A stretch of DNA of 64,000 bases from JASGMR01 sp963664675 (GTDB lineage Bacteria; Thermotogota; Thermotogae; Petrotogales; Kosmotogaceae). A program made the position numbers and the translations under genes. Shown here one piece after another: positions 45,291 through 54,631 of the stretch. The stretch lies in contig CAXXLB010000014.1 of the NCBI GenBank assembly GCA_963664675.2, positions 372,001-436,000 on the forward strand. The letters run 5' to 3'. Under the pieces are notes generated by a model. The model saw only the letters and a list, made by a program, of their open reading frames with translations. It was not told the origin of the DNA and searched no databases. Within the stretch, counting starts at the first letter, position 1; each line of letters begins with the position of its first letter.

Positions 45291-46736
45291 TTATCCCTTT
45301 TTATCCAGAGCTAACTTTCCTTCTTTGTCGCCGTATCTTTTCATTCTTGTATTATAATCGTAAACGCCTCTCTTTGAAGGGTGACTTTCATTGTATCCCT
45401 TTTCATACCAGAGCTCGTCCGCGTATTTCTTCCAGCCCTCGGCCAGGTGGTCAAGCTCAGGGGCCAATTCTGTTACAACTCTTTCACTTCCGTCGTGCTG
45501 AGGAATCGCGTTGAATTTCTTTACCATGGCCCTTAAAACCTTTGGATTATCGATGATTGGACATGGCCTGAATAAGTTCTCACTGTATGGAACCATTCTC
45601 TTATAAGCCGTGAAGAATGGAGATTTAAGTATTTCCAGTAATGATTTTTCCCTTATACTGTCAACAGCAAACTGCTGGAAGACACATGGTTCTGCGTATC
45701 CCTTTGCGTTGATGTGTAAATATTTTGATCCTGCGGCGAGACAGCCGTGAGTGAGAAAACCATGATTCCAGAAATCGGCGACGAATGCAAAATCACCGTT
45801 CAATCTCTCTTCTTCAGTCTTCCAGAATCTTTCATATCTCTGTTCCGGAGTAGGAACAAGATCCATGGACGGGTTCATTCCAACCGGCATGAACTGGAAA
45901 ACCCACGCATAAGCGAGTTTTTCATCTTTGAGGAATTGCCAGAACTCGTCTGTTATTATTACATCATGATTCAATTTTGTTGCCGTGACTGAAGTTCCAT
46001 AAATAACTCCGGCTTCTCTCATATTTTTCCAGGCCTCAAGAATCTTTTTGAAAGTTCCTCTTCCTCTTCTCCAGTCTGTTTCTTCGTCAAATCCTTCAAC
46101 AGAAACGGCGAATGTTGCGTTTCCGAGTTCTGCTAATCTTTTTGCAACTTCAGGTGTGATAAACGTTCCGTTGGTATAAACCTGGAAGTAACTGTCATTG
46201 AATTCTTCAAGGAGTTCGAAGAAATGTGGCCATACAAAGGGTTCTCCGCCAGTAATGATGAAGAAGTAAATACCAAGATCGTTAGCCTCTCTCATAATTT
46301 TCCAGACTTCTTCTTTCGATAACTGGTATTTTCTCCCGTAAAGACCTGCATAACATCCAACACAATTCAGGTTACAGGCATAGGTCGGACTCAAAACGAG
46401 TAATTTTGGAAGGACTACCTCGTGTTCAATCATTTTTTCCTGTCTTATTTTTTCTCCAAGGGCAAATTCATTAATTACTAAATTATTCATTACTTTTTCT
46501 ACGCTTTTAGGGCTTGCATTTTCAAAAACTCTTTTCCATGATGTTATCATCGGATGTTTCTCTTTAGCCATTTGAGCGATTTTTTTCAGTCCACTCTTAG
46601 CGGGTTCTTTACTCAAAGCTGCGACAGTAGCGAACAGCTTATACATTGAATCTTCGGATGAATTTCTCACTACGTTTGAAACAAACTTTGCAGCCTGGCT
46701 CAACATAGCTTTCTTCATGTTACCTATTGCCGACAT
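45291..46736 (-). CDS. Radical SAM/SPASM-type protein of unknown reaction
   Basis: A 481-residue radical SAM protein. About 105 residues of helical N-terminus precede the CxxxCxxC cluster in SPTYACNLNCVGCYAG. FFIITGGEP then binds SAM. The C-terminal half has spaced cysteines (HGCLAAGSKYLHI, AEPCVFQQ, FRPCPIID) like a SPASM auxiliary-cluster domain. No peptide substrate gene is nearby. Co-transcription with tetR, and a TetR-type operator in front, suggest that it modifies a small molecule or lipid under stress, which is a guess. No close named family was recognised. Confidence 0.82.
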   Translation of the reverse strand: MSAIGNMKKAMLSQAAKFVSNVVRNSSEDSMYKLFATVAALSKEPAKSGLKKIAQMAKEKHPMITSWKRVFENASPKSVEKVMNNLVINEFALGEKIRQEKMIEHEVVLPKLLVLSPTYACNLNCVGCYAGLYGRKYQLSKEEVWKIMREANDLGIYFFIITGGEPFVWPHFFELLEEFNDSYFQVYTNGTFITPEVAKRLAELGNATFAVSVEGFDEETDWRRGRGTFKKILEAWKNMREAGVIYGTSVTATKLNHDVIITDEFWQFLKDEKLAYAWVFQFMPVGMNPSMDLVPTPEQRYERFWKTEEERLNGDFAFVADFWNHGFLTHGCLAAGSKYLHINAKGYAEPCVFQQFAVDSIREKSLLEILKSPFFTAYKRMVPYSENLFRPCPIIDNPKVLRAMVKKFNAIPQHDGSERVVTELAPELDHLAEGWKKYADELWYEKGYNESHPSKRGVYDYNTRMKRYGDKEGKLALDKKG

Positions 46737-46750
46737 AATACACCTCCATT

Positions 46751-46772
46751 TTTTACCTACCGGTCAGTAAAA
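46751..46772. promoter_or_regulatory. Probable TetR operator before the radical SAM gene
   Basis: A 22-base imperfect palindrome has TTTTAC and GTAAAA at its ends and CCGG at its centre, with ACCGGT as the inner core. It lies 15 bases upstream of the radical SAM start codon on the minus strand, where a repressor would block transcription. Similar ACTGACCGGT-type sites are used by many TetR proteins. Confidence 0.7.
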
Positions 46773-46868
46773 TATTACATATTTTATTTTAATTTATGAA
46801 TGCTTTTTTGTAAATAAATGGTTAAATACTCATATTGAAAAGAAAACGGGCTGATTTCTCAGCCCTTA

Positions 46869-46945
46869 TGGAGCAGGAGAAGAGATTCGAACTCTCAACC
46901 TCCGCCTTACCAAGGCGGCGCTCGACCGCTTGAAGCTACTCCTGC
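46869..46945 (-). tRNA. tRNA-Thr (anticodon GGT)
   Basis: Read on the minus strand: acceptor GCAGGAG pairs with CTCCTGC, with a D-arm GCTT/GAGC. The anticodon stem CCGCC/GGCGG encloses loop TTGGTAA, so the anticodon is GGT. The T-arm is GAGAG-TTCGAAT-CTCTT. The discriminator is T and the CCA end is encoded. It lies downstream of the glycine cleavage genes on the same strand. Confidence 0.93.
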
Positions 46946-46982
46946 TCAGCAAGAAAAATAATATCACGTGTTAATCATTTTT

Positions 46983-48428
46983 TCAACTACTTTTGTTCCA
47001 TCTTACCTTAGGTTTTCTTGATGCTTTCGCTTCGTCCAATTTTCTGACGTATGTATTGTGAGGTGAATCTATCACTATCTTAGGATCTGTTTTGGCTTCC
47101 CGAACAATTTTTTTGGTAATTTCTATAAAACTATCCAGAGTTTCTTTACTCTCGGTTTCTGTTGGCTCTATCATAAGTGCTTCGTGAACGATGAGTGGAA
47201 AATAAATGGTCGGTGGATGTATACCATAATCCAGCATTCTTTTGGCTATATTCAATGTTTTTACGTTGTATTCCTTCGGTAAATTTCCGGGATATCCAAC
47301 GTATTCATGTTTACATACGCCTTCAAAGGCAGGTGGAATTATCTCCATGAGATTGCATTTGATATAGTTAGCATTTAAAACTGCCAGTTCAGAAGCTTTT
47401 TTCAATCCATCGTTTCCCATCGAAAGGATATATGCGTATGCTCTGACCAGTACACCGAAATTTCCATAATAAGATCTCATTTTACCTATCGAATTTTTTA
47501 AATCATAATCAAAATAGAATTTTTCGTCATTTCGGTTCACAATCGGAACGGGTAAAAATTCCCGCAAATCTTTTTTTACTCCTACGGGGCCACTGCCTGG
47601 ACCACCCATGCCGTGAGGAGTCGAGAAAGTCTTGTGTAGATTCAGATGAATGATATCGAATCCCATGTCTCCGGGGCGTATCTTTCCCATTATGGCATTT
47701 AAATTTGCACCGTCATAATATAAGAGTGTTCCATTTTCATGAGCGATTCTGGCGATTTTAACTATATCTTTTTCAAATAATCCCAATGTGTTGGGATTTG
47801 TCATCATTATTGCAGCAACATCTTTATTCAGGGCATTTTTTACAGTTTCAAAAGGTAAAATGCCATTTTCATCCGATTTTAATTCCACGACATCGAATCC
47901 TGCCATGATTGCTGACGCAGGATTTGTTCCATGAGCGGAATCCGGAATCAAAACTTTTTTTCTGTTTTCATTTTTACTTTGAAAATATTTTTTCGTTATC
48001 AGCATTCCTGTAAGTTCGCCATGAGCTCCCGCAGCCGGTTGAAGTGTTATTTCGTCCATCCCGGTGATTTCCGATAAATAATTTTGCAGATCGAACATCA
48101 ATTCGAGAGCGCCCTGAATATCATCTTCCTCCATCAGGGGATGAAGGTTTGCGAACCCGTTTAAAGAAGCCACATTTTCATTAATTTTTGGATTATATTT
48201 CATAGTGCAGGAACCCAGTGGATAGAACCCATGATCCACCGAATAGTTAATTTTTGCTAAATTTGAATAATGCCTGACAACATCTAATTCCGAGCACTCG
48301 GGCAAGTCGGTGGAGCTTTTTTTGATATATTTTTCTGAAAGAATTGATTCGGGCTCAAAATCATAAGATTTTTCCTCAGGAAGACGGAATGCTATTTTAC
48401 CTTCAACCGATTTATCAAAAATTGTCAT
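46983..48428 (-). CDS. gcvPB: Glycine dehydrogenase (decarboxylating) subunit 2
   Basis: The second half of the split P-protein, 481 residues, carrying the pyridoxal phosphate lysine in HLNLHKTFSTPHGMGGPGSG. Other P-protein marks are GSCTMKYNPKINE, LQPAAGAHGELTGM and PDSAHGTNPASAIM. Together with GcvPA it decarboxylates glycine and passes the aminomethyl group to GcvH. It overlaps gcvPA by four bases, which fits balanced synthesis of the two subunits. It ends about 35 bases before the tRNA-Thr gene on the same strand. Confidence 0.95.
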   Translation of the reverse strand: MTIFDKSVEGKIAFRLPEEKSYDFEPESILSEKYIKKSSTDLPECSELDVVRHYSNLAKINYSVDHGFYPLGSCTMKYNPKINENVASLNGFANLHPLMEEDDIQGALELMFDLQNYLSEITGMDEITLQPAAGAHGELTGMLITKKYFQSKNENRKKVLIPDSAHGTNPASAIMAGFDVVELKSDENGILPFETVKNALNKDVAAIMMTNPNTLGLFEKDIVKIARIAHENGTLLYYDGANLNAIMGKIRPGDMGFDIIHLNLHKTFSTPHGMGGPGSGPVGVKKDLREFLPVPIVNRNDEKFYFDYDLKNSIGKMRSYYGNFGVLVRAYAYILSMGNDGLKKASELAVLNANYIKCNLMEIIPPAFEGVCKHEYVGYPGNLPKEYNVKTLNIAKRMLDYGIHPPTIYFPLIVHEALMIEPTETESKETLDSFIEITKKIVREAKTDPKIVIDSPHNTYVRKLDEAKASRKPKVRWNKSS

Positions 48429-49774
48429 AATAATTCCTCCAGAGTGGCGACTAAATATTCTATATCTTCATTTCTATTCATTTCAGTGACGGCAAAAAGA
48501 GCACAGTTATCCATATTTCTGAAATATTTTGATACGTCAACGGGTCCCAGAATATTTCTTTTCAGCAGTTCTCTGTTGAGAGAGGGAATGTCCGCATCTA
48601 TCTTAACTACGAATTCGTTGAAAAACGGACCGTTGAATACCGAATAAATTTTTTCGTTTTTGAGTAATTTTTCATAAAGATAATGGGCTTTTGAGAAGGA
48701 TCTCCTCGCTATTTCCCGGAATCCCCATTTGCCTATTAAGGATAAATATATAGTTGCTCTCAATGCGTTGTGGGCGTGATTGGAGCAGATATTTGAAGTT
48801 GCCTTATCTCTTCTTATGTGTTGTTCTCTGGTTTGCAGAACCATTACATATCCCTTTTTACCATCTATATCGTCAGTTTCGCCGATTATTCTTCCCGGCA
48901 TTTTTCTTATATATTTTTCTTTTGAGGAAAAGAAACCAAAATTGGGTCCACCGAGATACGGCCGGTTGCCCAGAGGTTGACCCTCGCCTACGACTATGTC
49001 AGCTCCGCGATTTCCGGGCTTTTCTAAAATTCCAAGCGTAAAGGGTTCGGCACATACTATTAAAAGAACTTTTTCAGGTAACATTTTTTTGATTTTTTCC
49101 AGATCTTCGATTATTCCGAAGAAATTTGTATATCCTACGACGACTGCAGATATATCATCCAATAGTTTGTTTTTTAATTCATTATAATCTGTTTGACCCG
49201 ATATACTGTCAAAAGAAAATTTTTCAACACCTATCTCTTCTCCAAAACAATATGTTTGAGTTACGCGTAAATACTCGGGATTAAGACTTTCTGAAAACAG
49301 AACTTTCGATCTCTTATTTATTCTACATGCCATCAAAACGGCTTCTGCCAGAGCCGTTGCTCCATCGTACATTGAAGAGTTTGAGACTTCCATACCTGTG
49401 ATTTCACTGATCATCGTCTGAAATTCGAAAAGAGTCTGTAAGGATCCCTGAGATACTTCGGGCTGATACGGTGTATAGGCTGTTAAAAAATTTCCCATGG
49501 ATGAAAGAGAGTCAACTGCCGAAGGAATGAAATGATAGTAAATTCCTCCGCCCTTATACACTGCCATTCTTGATGGATCGGTATTTTTAAGCGACAGGTT
49601 TTCCAGATCTCTGTATACTGAAAATTCATCTTTACTGTCGGGAATGTCGAGAGTATCAACTTTCAGATCTTCAGGAAGATCCATGAAAAGATCATCGATT
49701 TTATTTACGCCAACACAGGAAAGCATCTGAGAAATTTCTTCCTCAGTATGTGGCAAATATGGATATTTTTTCAT
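48425..49774 (-). CDS. gcvPA: Glycine dehydrogenase (decarboxylating) subunit 1
   Basis: The first half of the split P-protein, 449 residues, which forms a heterodimer with GcvPB. Typical segments are GGGIYYHFIPSAVDSL, TPYQPEVSQGSLQTLFEFQT, SNSSMYDGATALAEAV and GGPNFGFFSSKEKYIRKMPG. It follows gcvH with two bases between. This split form is usual in Thermotogota, Firmicutes and archaea. Confidence 0.95.
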   Translation of the reverse strand: MKKYPYLPHTEEEISQMLSCVGVNKIDDLFMDLPEDLKVDTLDIPDSKDEFSVYRDLENLSLKNTDPSRMAVYKGGGIYYHFIPSAVDSLSSMGNFLTAYTPYQPEVSQGSLQTLFEFQTMISEITGMEVSNSSMYDGATALAEAVLMACRINKRSKVLFSESLNPEYLRVTQTYCFGEEIGVEKFSFDSISGQTDYNELKNKLLDDISAVVVGYTNFFGIIEDLEKIKKMLPEKVLLIVCAEPFTLGILEKPGNRGADIVVGEGQPLGNRPYLGGPNFGFFSSKEKYIRKMPGRIIGETDDIDGKKGYVMVLQTREQHIRRDKATSNICSNHAHNALRATIYLSLIGKWGFREIARRSFSKAHYLYEKLLKNEKIYSVFNGPFFNEFVVKIDADIPSLNRELLKRNILGPVDVSKYFRNMDNCALFAVTEMNRNEDIEYLVATLEELL

Positions 49775-49776
49775 TT

Positions 49777-50142
49777 TTAATCGCCTGTAATTTCGCTATA
49801 AGCCTTTTCTTCCAGTAAATCTTCGACTTCTTCCTGTTTGTTCATTTCTATTTTGAACAACCAGCCTTTATTTTCTGGATCTTCACTGACTAATTCCGGG
49901 CTGTCCTCGAGTTCTTCATTCACTGATCTTACGATTCCGGAAACGGGTGCAAAAATTTCACTTGCGGATTTTGTCGATTCCACATTGCATATATTTTCAC
50001 CTTTTTCGACTTCCTGTCCCTCTTCCGGTAGTTCTACGAAAACCACTTCTCCTAATTGATTAACGGCATATTTTGTGATTCCCACTATCGCGAGTTCACC
50101 TTCCACAGTTACCCATTCGTGAGTCTTTGTATATTTTGCCAT
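49777..50142 (-). CDS. gcvH: Glycine cleavage system H protein
   Basis: A 121-residue lipoyl carrier that shuttles the aminomethyl group between the P, T and L proteins. The lipoylated lysine is K58 in CNVESTKSASEIFAPVSG, and the KTHEWVTVEG start is typical. It is second in gcvT-gcvH-gcvPA-gcvPB. No dihydrolipoamide dehydrogenase or lipoate ligase is in this window, so they must be supplied from elsewhere. Confidence 0.96.
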   Translation of the reverse strand: MAKYTKTHEWVTVEGELAIVGITKYAVNQLGEVVFVELPEEGQEVEKGENICNVESTKSASEIFAPVSGIVRSVNEELEDSPELVSEDPENKGWLFKIEMNKQEEVEDLLEEKAYSEITGD

Positions 50143-50155
50143 AATGTTTACCTCC

Positions 50156-51265
50156 TTATCGTTTTACTGAACCTTTATAAAATGGTGTTTTGATAATTTT
50201 GGCTTTGATTTTTTTGTTTCTTATTGCCACAAATATTTCCGTACCGATTTTTCTGTATCCCGGTTTTAAAAAACCAAGTGCGATAGATTTTTGAAGCGTC
50301 GGTGAGAGATATCCGGTGGAGATCCAACCAATATTTTCTCCGTTTTCGTCCAGAAGCTCACTTCCGTGTCGTGCTATACCCTTTTCCAGTAGCTCTATGC
50401 CTCTTAATCTGTACGGTAATCCTTCCTCGTTCTTTTTTAATAATGAAGATTTTCCTATAAAATCCTTGTCGAATTTCACGGTCCACTTTAGCCCCGCTTC
50501 CAAAGGTGAAATGTTATCCGATAATTCGTTTCCATAAAGACAAAGAGCGGCTTCAAATCTCAATGTATCTCTACAGCCGAGTCCAGCAGGCTTAATTCCC
50601 ATGAATTTGCCAACTTCAAGCAATTTTCTCCAGAGATATATCGAGGAACCGTTTTTTAAATACAGTTCAAATCCATCCTCGCCTGTGTACCCCGTTCTGG
50701 AAACGATACATTCAATTCCGTCGACGGGGCCCTTTTCAAAGTGATAATATTTTATGTTATGTAAATCCACTCCTGAGATCTCATTTAGAATCTCCTGTGC
50801 TTTTGGTCCCTGAAGGGCTATTTGAGTGTAAGAATCGGATTCATTTCTTATTTCAACGTTAAATCCTTCGGAATTCTTTAAAATCCATTCATAATCTTTT
50901 TCGATGTTTGAAGCGTTAACGACCAGAAGAATTTTATTGTGATAAAATTTGTAAACCAGTATATCATCAACAACGCCGCCTTCATAATTGCACATCGGCG
51001 TGTAACATATTTGACAGGGAACCAATCCTGTTACGTCGTTAGTTACAAGGTAATCAACGAATTTTTCCGCATCTTCACCTTCAATGAATATTTCTCCCAT
51101 GTGTGAAACATCGAATATCCCGGCATTATTTCTGACCGAAAGATGCTCTTCTTTTAATGTTGAATATTGAATAGGCATAGTCCAACCGGCGAACTCTACC
51201 ATTCTTGCTCCTAAATCAATGTGCTCCTGATATAGAGGAGTTCTTTTTAAATTCAAACTTACCAC
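50156..51265 (-). CDS. gcvT: Aminomethyltransferase (glycine cleavage T protein)
   Basis: Transfers the one-carbon unit from the aminomethyl-lipoyl H protein to tetrahydrofolate and releases ammonia. At 369 residues it is full length. Marks include RTPLYQEHIDLGARMVEFAG, NNAGIFDVSHMGEI, SRTGYTGEDGFELY with the folate-site residues, and ARHGSELLDENGENIGWIST. It leads the four-gene operon. The leader upstream was checked for a glycine riboswitch and none was seen. Confidence 0.95.
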   Translation of the reverse strand: MVSLNLKRTPLYQEHIDLGARMVEFAGWTMPIQYSTLKEEHLSVRNNAGIFDVSHMGEIFIEGEDAEKFVDYLVTNDVTGLVPCQICYTPMCNYEGGVVDDILVYKFYHNKILLVVNASNIEKDYEWILKNSEGFNVEIRNESDSYTQIALQGPKAQEILNEISGVDLHNIKYYHFEKGPVDGIECIVSRTGYTGEDGFELYLKNGSSIYLWRKLLEVGKFMGIKPAGLGCRDTLRFEAALCLYGNELSDNISPLEAGLKWTVKFDKDFIGKSSLLKKNEEGLPYRLRGIELLEKGIARHGSELLDENGENIGWISTGYLSPTLQKSIALGFLKPGYRKIGTEIFVAIRNKKIKAKIIKTPFYKGSVKR

Positions 51266-51450
51266 CCCTTTTTCCGTTCATCTTTCAAAGAAATTATACA
51301 ACTATTATTATATTAATCAACTACATTTTTAAGTATTTATAAGCGTTTAGATTCAATTCTTAAGCCTATATTTTGATTAGCTTTATTTATTTTATTTTAG
51401 AAAAAAGGCCTGCCGCTCTTTAGGAACTGTTTTATGAATATCAACATTAT

Positions 51451-51681
51451 CTATTCAACGTTGTTTTCATTTGAAGAATTCTGATACAGTTCGATGATAT
51501 CGAGGGCATTTTGAAATTGTTCATCACTAACCAGCAAATTATAAAGAGCTCCCTGTCCCATGTACACTTCCGGTAAAACATTGGGTAAAGGTACGATTTC
51601 ACAGGAAATTCCTTCGTGTTTTAAAATATCTCTGATCATTTCGGCCATAGGTTGATGAAGTCCAGATCTCAATAGTTTCAT
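51451..51681 (-). CDS. DUF2007-family small protein
   Basis: A 76-residue protein resembling the DUF2007 (putative signal-transducing) family, a ferredoxin-like alpha/beta fold. It shows KLLRSGLHQPMAEMIRDILK, EGISCEIVP, then YNLLVSDEQFQNALDIIE. These proteins are often single-domain with unknown ligands. ATG 51681 is used because AAGGTGGTG is spaced correctly; a GTG 12 bases upstream lies within that ribosome site. It is a lone gene between gcvT and pfkA. Confidence 0.75.
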   Translation of the reverse strand: MKLLRSGLHQPMAEMIRDILKHEGISCEIVPLPNVLPEVYMGQGALYNLLVSDEQFQNALDIIELYQNSSNENNVE

Positions 51682-51819
51682 AAAAAACACCACCTTTTAG
51701 AATAATTATACATACTATTTCAATTAAATAAAATAGCGGGAGGTTTCTTCAGAGATAAATTTAGGATCATATATGTGTGCTATAATTTTGAAGTTGAAAT
51801 TTTATTAGGAGGATTTTTT

Positions 51820-52782
51820 ATGATAAAAAAGATAGCTATAATGACCAGTGGAGGAGATTCTCCTGGAATGAATGCAGCGGTAAGATCCGCAGTCAGAACT
51901 GCCGTAACAGAGGGAATTGAAATATACGGAATTAATAGAGGTTACTCAGGATTACTTGATGAGGATTTTTCAAAAATGGATTACTCTTCCGTAGGCGGAA
52001 TAATGGAAAGAGGAGGAACTATTTTAAGAAGTTCCAGGTGTAAAGAATTTCAGTTGAAACCGACCAGGGAAAATGCAGTGGATATATTGAAAGAATATGA
52101 GTTTGACGGATTAATAGTAGTTGGTGGCGATGGAAGTCTGACGGGAGCTCACCTGCTGAATGAAGAATTTGATTTTCCGGTAGTTGGAATTCCAGGATCG
52201 ATAGATAATGATATAGGATATACGGACACTTGTATAGGTGTGGACACGTGTTTAAACACATGCATGGAAAATATTCAGAAATTAAAGGATACCGCCAGTT
52301 CTCATGAAAGAGCATTCATCGTTGAAGTGATGGGAAGAGGTTCGGGATATATCGCGTTATGTTCCGGGATAGCCACAGGTGCAGAAGCGGTTATTATTCC
52401 CGAAATACCTGTGGATTATGACAAGTTGACTGAAAAATTATGGCATGAAAGACAGAGAGGTAAGATCAATTGTATTATCGTCGTTGCTGAAGGTGCGGCC
52501 TCGGCTTACACCGTTGCAAGACATATTGAGCATAGGATAGGGTATGATACAAGAATAACGATATTAGGGCATGTGCAAAGAGGAGGTTCTCCAACCGCAT
52601 ACGATAGACTGCTCGCTTCAAGAATGGGATATGAAGCTGTAAAAGCTTTCCAGGATAACGATACTGACGTCATGATTTCTCTCATTTCCGGTAGAATGGA
52701 AAGGGTTCCCCTGGGTGATGTTCTGGCCAACAAAAAGGGTCTGGATCCGAAGCTTATCGAAATGATAAAGATTCTTTCTTAG
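51820..52782 (+). CDS. pfkA: ATP-dependent 6-phosphofructokinase
   Basis: Commits fructose 6-phosphate to glycolysis. At 320 residues it is the normal bacterial length. Motifs are TSGGDSPGMNAAVRSAV, VVGGDGSLTGA (GGDGS indicates ATP rather than pyrophosphate as donor), PGSIDNDIGYTDTCIG with the catalytic aspartate, and GHVQRGGSPTAYDR. AGGAGG precedes ATG 51820; an earlier in-frame ATG at 51775 has no ribosome site. It is 11 bases upstream of pyk, so both irreversible glycolytic steps are in one operon. Confidence 0.96.
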   Translation: MIKKIAIMTSGGDSPGMNAAVRSAVRTAVTEGIEIYGINRGYSGLLDEDFSKMDYSSVGGIMERGGTILRSSRCKEFQLKPTRENAVDILKEYEFDGLIVVGGDGSLTGAHLLNEEFDFPVVGIPGSIDNDIGYTDTCIGVDTCLNTCMENIQKLKDTASSHERAFIVEVMGRGSGYIALCSGIATGAEAVIIPEIPVDYDKLTEKLWHERQRGKINCIIVVAEGAASAYTVARHIEHRIGYDTRITILGHVQRGGSPTAYDRLLASRMGYEAVKAFQDNDTDVMISLISGRMERVPLGDVLANKKGLDPKLIEMIKILS

Positions 52783-52793
52783 GTGTTGGTTGT

Positions 52794-54212
52794 ATGAGAA
52801 AAACAAAAATCGTCTGTACGATAGGGCCATCTACGAATTCCGAAGAAAAACTCAAAGAACTTATCTGTGCAGGAATGAATGTTGCAAGACTGAATACTTC
52901 ACATGAGGGCGTGGAAGTCCATTCAGCCATGATAGACCGTATAAAAAAAGTGAGAAAAGAATTGAACAGGCCAGTTTCAATACTCATGGATTTATCGGGT
53001 CCTAAGATAAGAACAGGAATTTTCAATGAGGAACATGTTACTCTCAATGAAGGCGATGAGTTCGTTTTGACCACCGAAAAAATAGTGGGAAACGAAAAGC
53101 GTGTGTCGATAAATTATTCTCTGTTACCCGTGGAAGTTAAAAAGGGAAATATTATCCTCGTTGATGATGGAAAACTGGAATTAGAAGTGATGTCGAGTGA
53201 TGATAAAAATATATATACAAAGATTATCAACGGTGGTACCATCACACACAGAAGGGGAGTAAATATACCGGGTATAGAGATAAGTATTCCCGCTATCACT
53301 GAAAAAGATAAGCTTTTCATAAAACTTGGAATAGATAAAGATGTCGATTACTTTGCGATGTCTTTTGTCAGAACCTCAAAGGATGTAAAACTGGCGAAGG
53401 ATACGATTTCAGAAATGGGTTCGGATATTCCGTTGATTTCAAAAATTGAAACTAAGCAGGCGCTGGATTATCTTGAAGAAATATGTGAACTCTCGGATGG
53501 AATAATGGTTGCGAGAGGAGACCTGGGTGTAGAGATAAATGTTGAGGAAGTTCCCATGGCACAGCGAAAGATCATTTACTGTGCGAACAGAGAAAGAATC
53601 CCGGTTATTACCGCAACGCAAATGCTCGAATCTATGATAGATAATCCTGTACCAACAAGAGCTGAGATAACGGATATTTCCAACGCAATAATAGAAGGAA
53701 CGGATGCAATAATGCTTTCGGGAGAAACATCAATAGGAAAATACCCCGTTGAAGCCGTCAAAGTAATGGTAAAAACCTCTCTGGCGACTGAAAAATATCT
53801 CATTAAGAGAAGCGATCTGCAGAGCTGGGTAAGAGAAGGACATAAAGCTGAAAATATAACGGAAGCCATTTGTGAGGCTGTCTGGAAAACTTCGGAAAAG
53901 CTGAATATAAAGATCATTATCAGTAGTACATATTCAGGATACACGGCAATAAACGTTTCGGGATTCAAGCCGAATATGCCAATCCTGGCTATTACTCCAA
54001 ATGAAAGAACATATTACAGACTTCCTTTGATCTGGGGTGTTTTTCCAATGTTACATGATATAGGATTAAAGACCGATGAAATATTGTCGAAGGTAAAAGA
54101 AAAAGCCATACAGGAGAATTTGCTTCAAAAGGGAGATCTATACATATTTACCGCGGGAATTCCTTTCGGGAAAACAAAATCGACGAATTTATTGACAATA
54201 GAATCAGTTTAG
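52794..54212 (+). CDS. pyk: Pyruvate kinase
   Basis: Makes pyruvate and ATP from phosphoenolpyruvate. At 472 residues it has the barrel with KIVCTIGPSTNSEEKLKELI, SKIETKQALDYLEEI (the active-site lysine and glutamate), GIMVARGDLGVEI, TATQMLESM and the C-terminal allosteric domain (TNLLTIESV at the end). It follows pfkA by 11 bases. The extra PEP-utilising domain of some Bacillus enzymes is absent. Confidence 0.96.
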   Translation: MRKTKIVCTIGPSTNSEEKLKELICAGMNVARLNTSHEGVEVHSAMIDRIKKVRKELNRPVSILMDLSGPKIRTGIFNEEHVTLNEGDEFVLTTEKIVGNEKRVSINYSLLPVEVKKGNIILVDDGKLELEVMSSDDKNIYTKIINGGTITHRRGVNIPGIEISIPAITEKDKLFIKLGIDKDVDYFAMSFVRTSKDVKLAKDTISEMGSDIPLISKIETKQALDYLEEICELSDGIMVARGDLGVEINVEEVPMAQRKIIYCANRERIPVITATQMLESMIDNPVPTRAEITDISNAIIEGTDAIMLSGETSIGKYPVEAVKVMVKTSLATEKYLIKRSDLQSWVREGHKAENITEAICEAVWKTSEKLNIKIIISSTYSGYTAINVSGFKPNMPILAITPNERTYYRLPLIWGVFPMLHDIGLKTDEILSKVKEKAIQENLLQKGDLYIFTAGIPFGKTKSTNLLTIESV

Positions 54213-54234
54213 GGAGGCATTGCCTTCCTTTTTT
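54213..54234 (+). terminator. Terminator after pyk
   Basis: The stem GGAGGCA / TGCCTTCC with almost no loop is followed by TTTTTT, just after the pyk stop codon. Confidence 0.75.
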
Positions 54235-54302
54235 AATTTATCATTAACATAGTCTTCTTTTTTTTGTAGTTGAACTATAACTGAAAATGTATTATTATAA
54301 TT

Positions 54303-54329
54303 TTAGCAGACTCAATAAAAGAGTGCTAA
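54303..54329. promoter_or_regulatory. CIRCE-like HrcA operator before groES
   Basis: The right arm GAGTGCTAA is perfect. The left arm TTAGCAGAC has two mismatches to the canonical TTAGCACTC, and the spacer is nine bases (TCAATAAAA). A TATAAT -10 box at 54296-54301 lies at its left edge, so a bound HrcA would cover the promoter. Heat-shock control of groES-groEL by HrcA is therefore expected. Confidence 0.85.
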
Positions 54330-54350
54330 ATTGAAAGGAGGATTTATTTG

Positions 54351-54617
54351 ATGAAAGTTATACCATTAGGAACAAGGTTGTTAATTAAACCATACGTTGA
54401 AGAAAAAAAGACAGCAGGAGGAATAGTACTTCCTGATACAGCAAAAGAAAAACCTATGAAAGCTGAGGTCGTTGAAGTTGGTAAGCTTGATGGTGTAGAG
54501 CTAAAAGCTGGTGATAAAGTATTATTCTCCAAATACGCAGGAACCGAAATAAAAATTGATGACGTTGATTATATCGTTTTGGATCAGGACGATATTCTTG
54601 CAAAGTTAGAGGATTAA
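54351..54617 (+). CDS. groES: Co-chaperonin GroES
   Basis: The 88-residue lid of the GroEL chamber. It shows KVIPLGTRLLIKPYVEEKKTAG and the mobile loop (GGIVLPDTAKEKPMKAEVV), then DKVLFSKYAGTEI. The frame opens at TTG 54348, directly before ATG 54351; AAAGGAGG at 54334-54342 suits the ATG. groEL follows 14 bases later. HrcA control through the CIRCE site is likely. Confidence 0.96.
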   Translation: MKVIPLGTRLLIKPYVEEKKTAGGIVLPDTAKEKPMKAEVVEVGKLDGVELKAGDKVLFSKYAGTEIKIDDVDYIVLDQDDILAKLED

Positions 54618-54631
54618 AGGGGGAAAAATAG

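Noticed and set aside
51266..51450. Glycine riboswitch upstream of gcvT
   Set aside because: No tandem aptamer-like conserved segments were seen in the A/T-rich leader.
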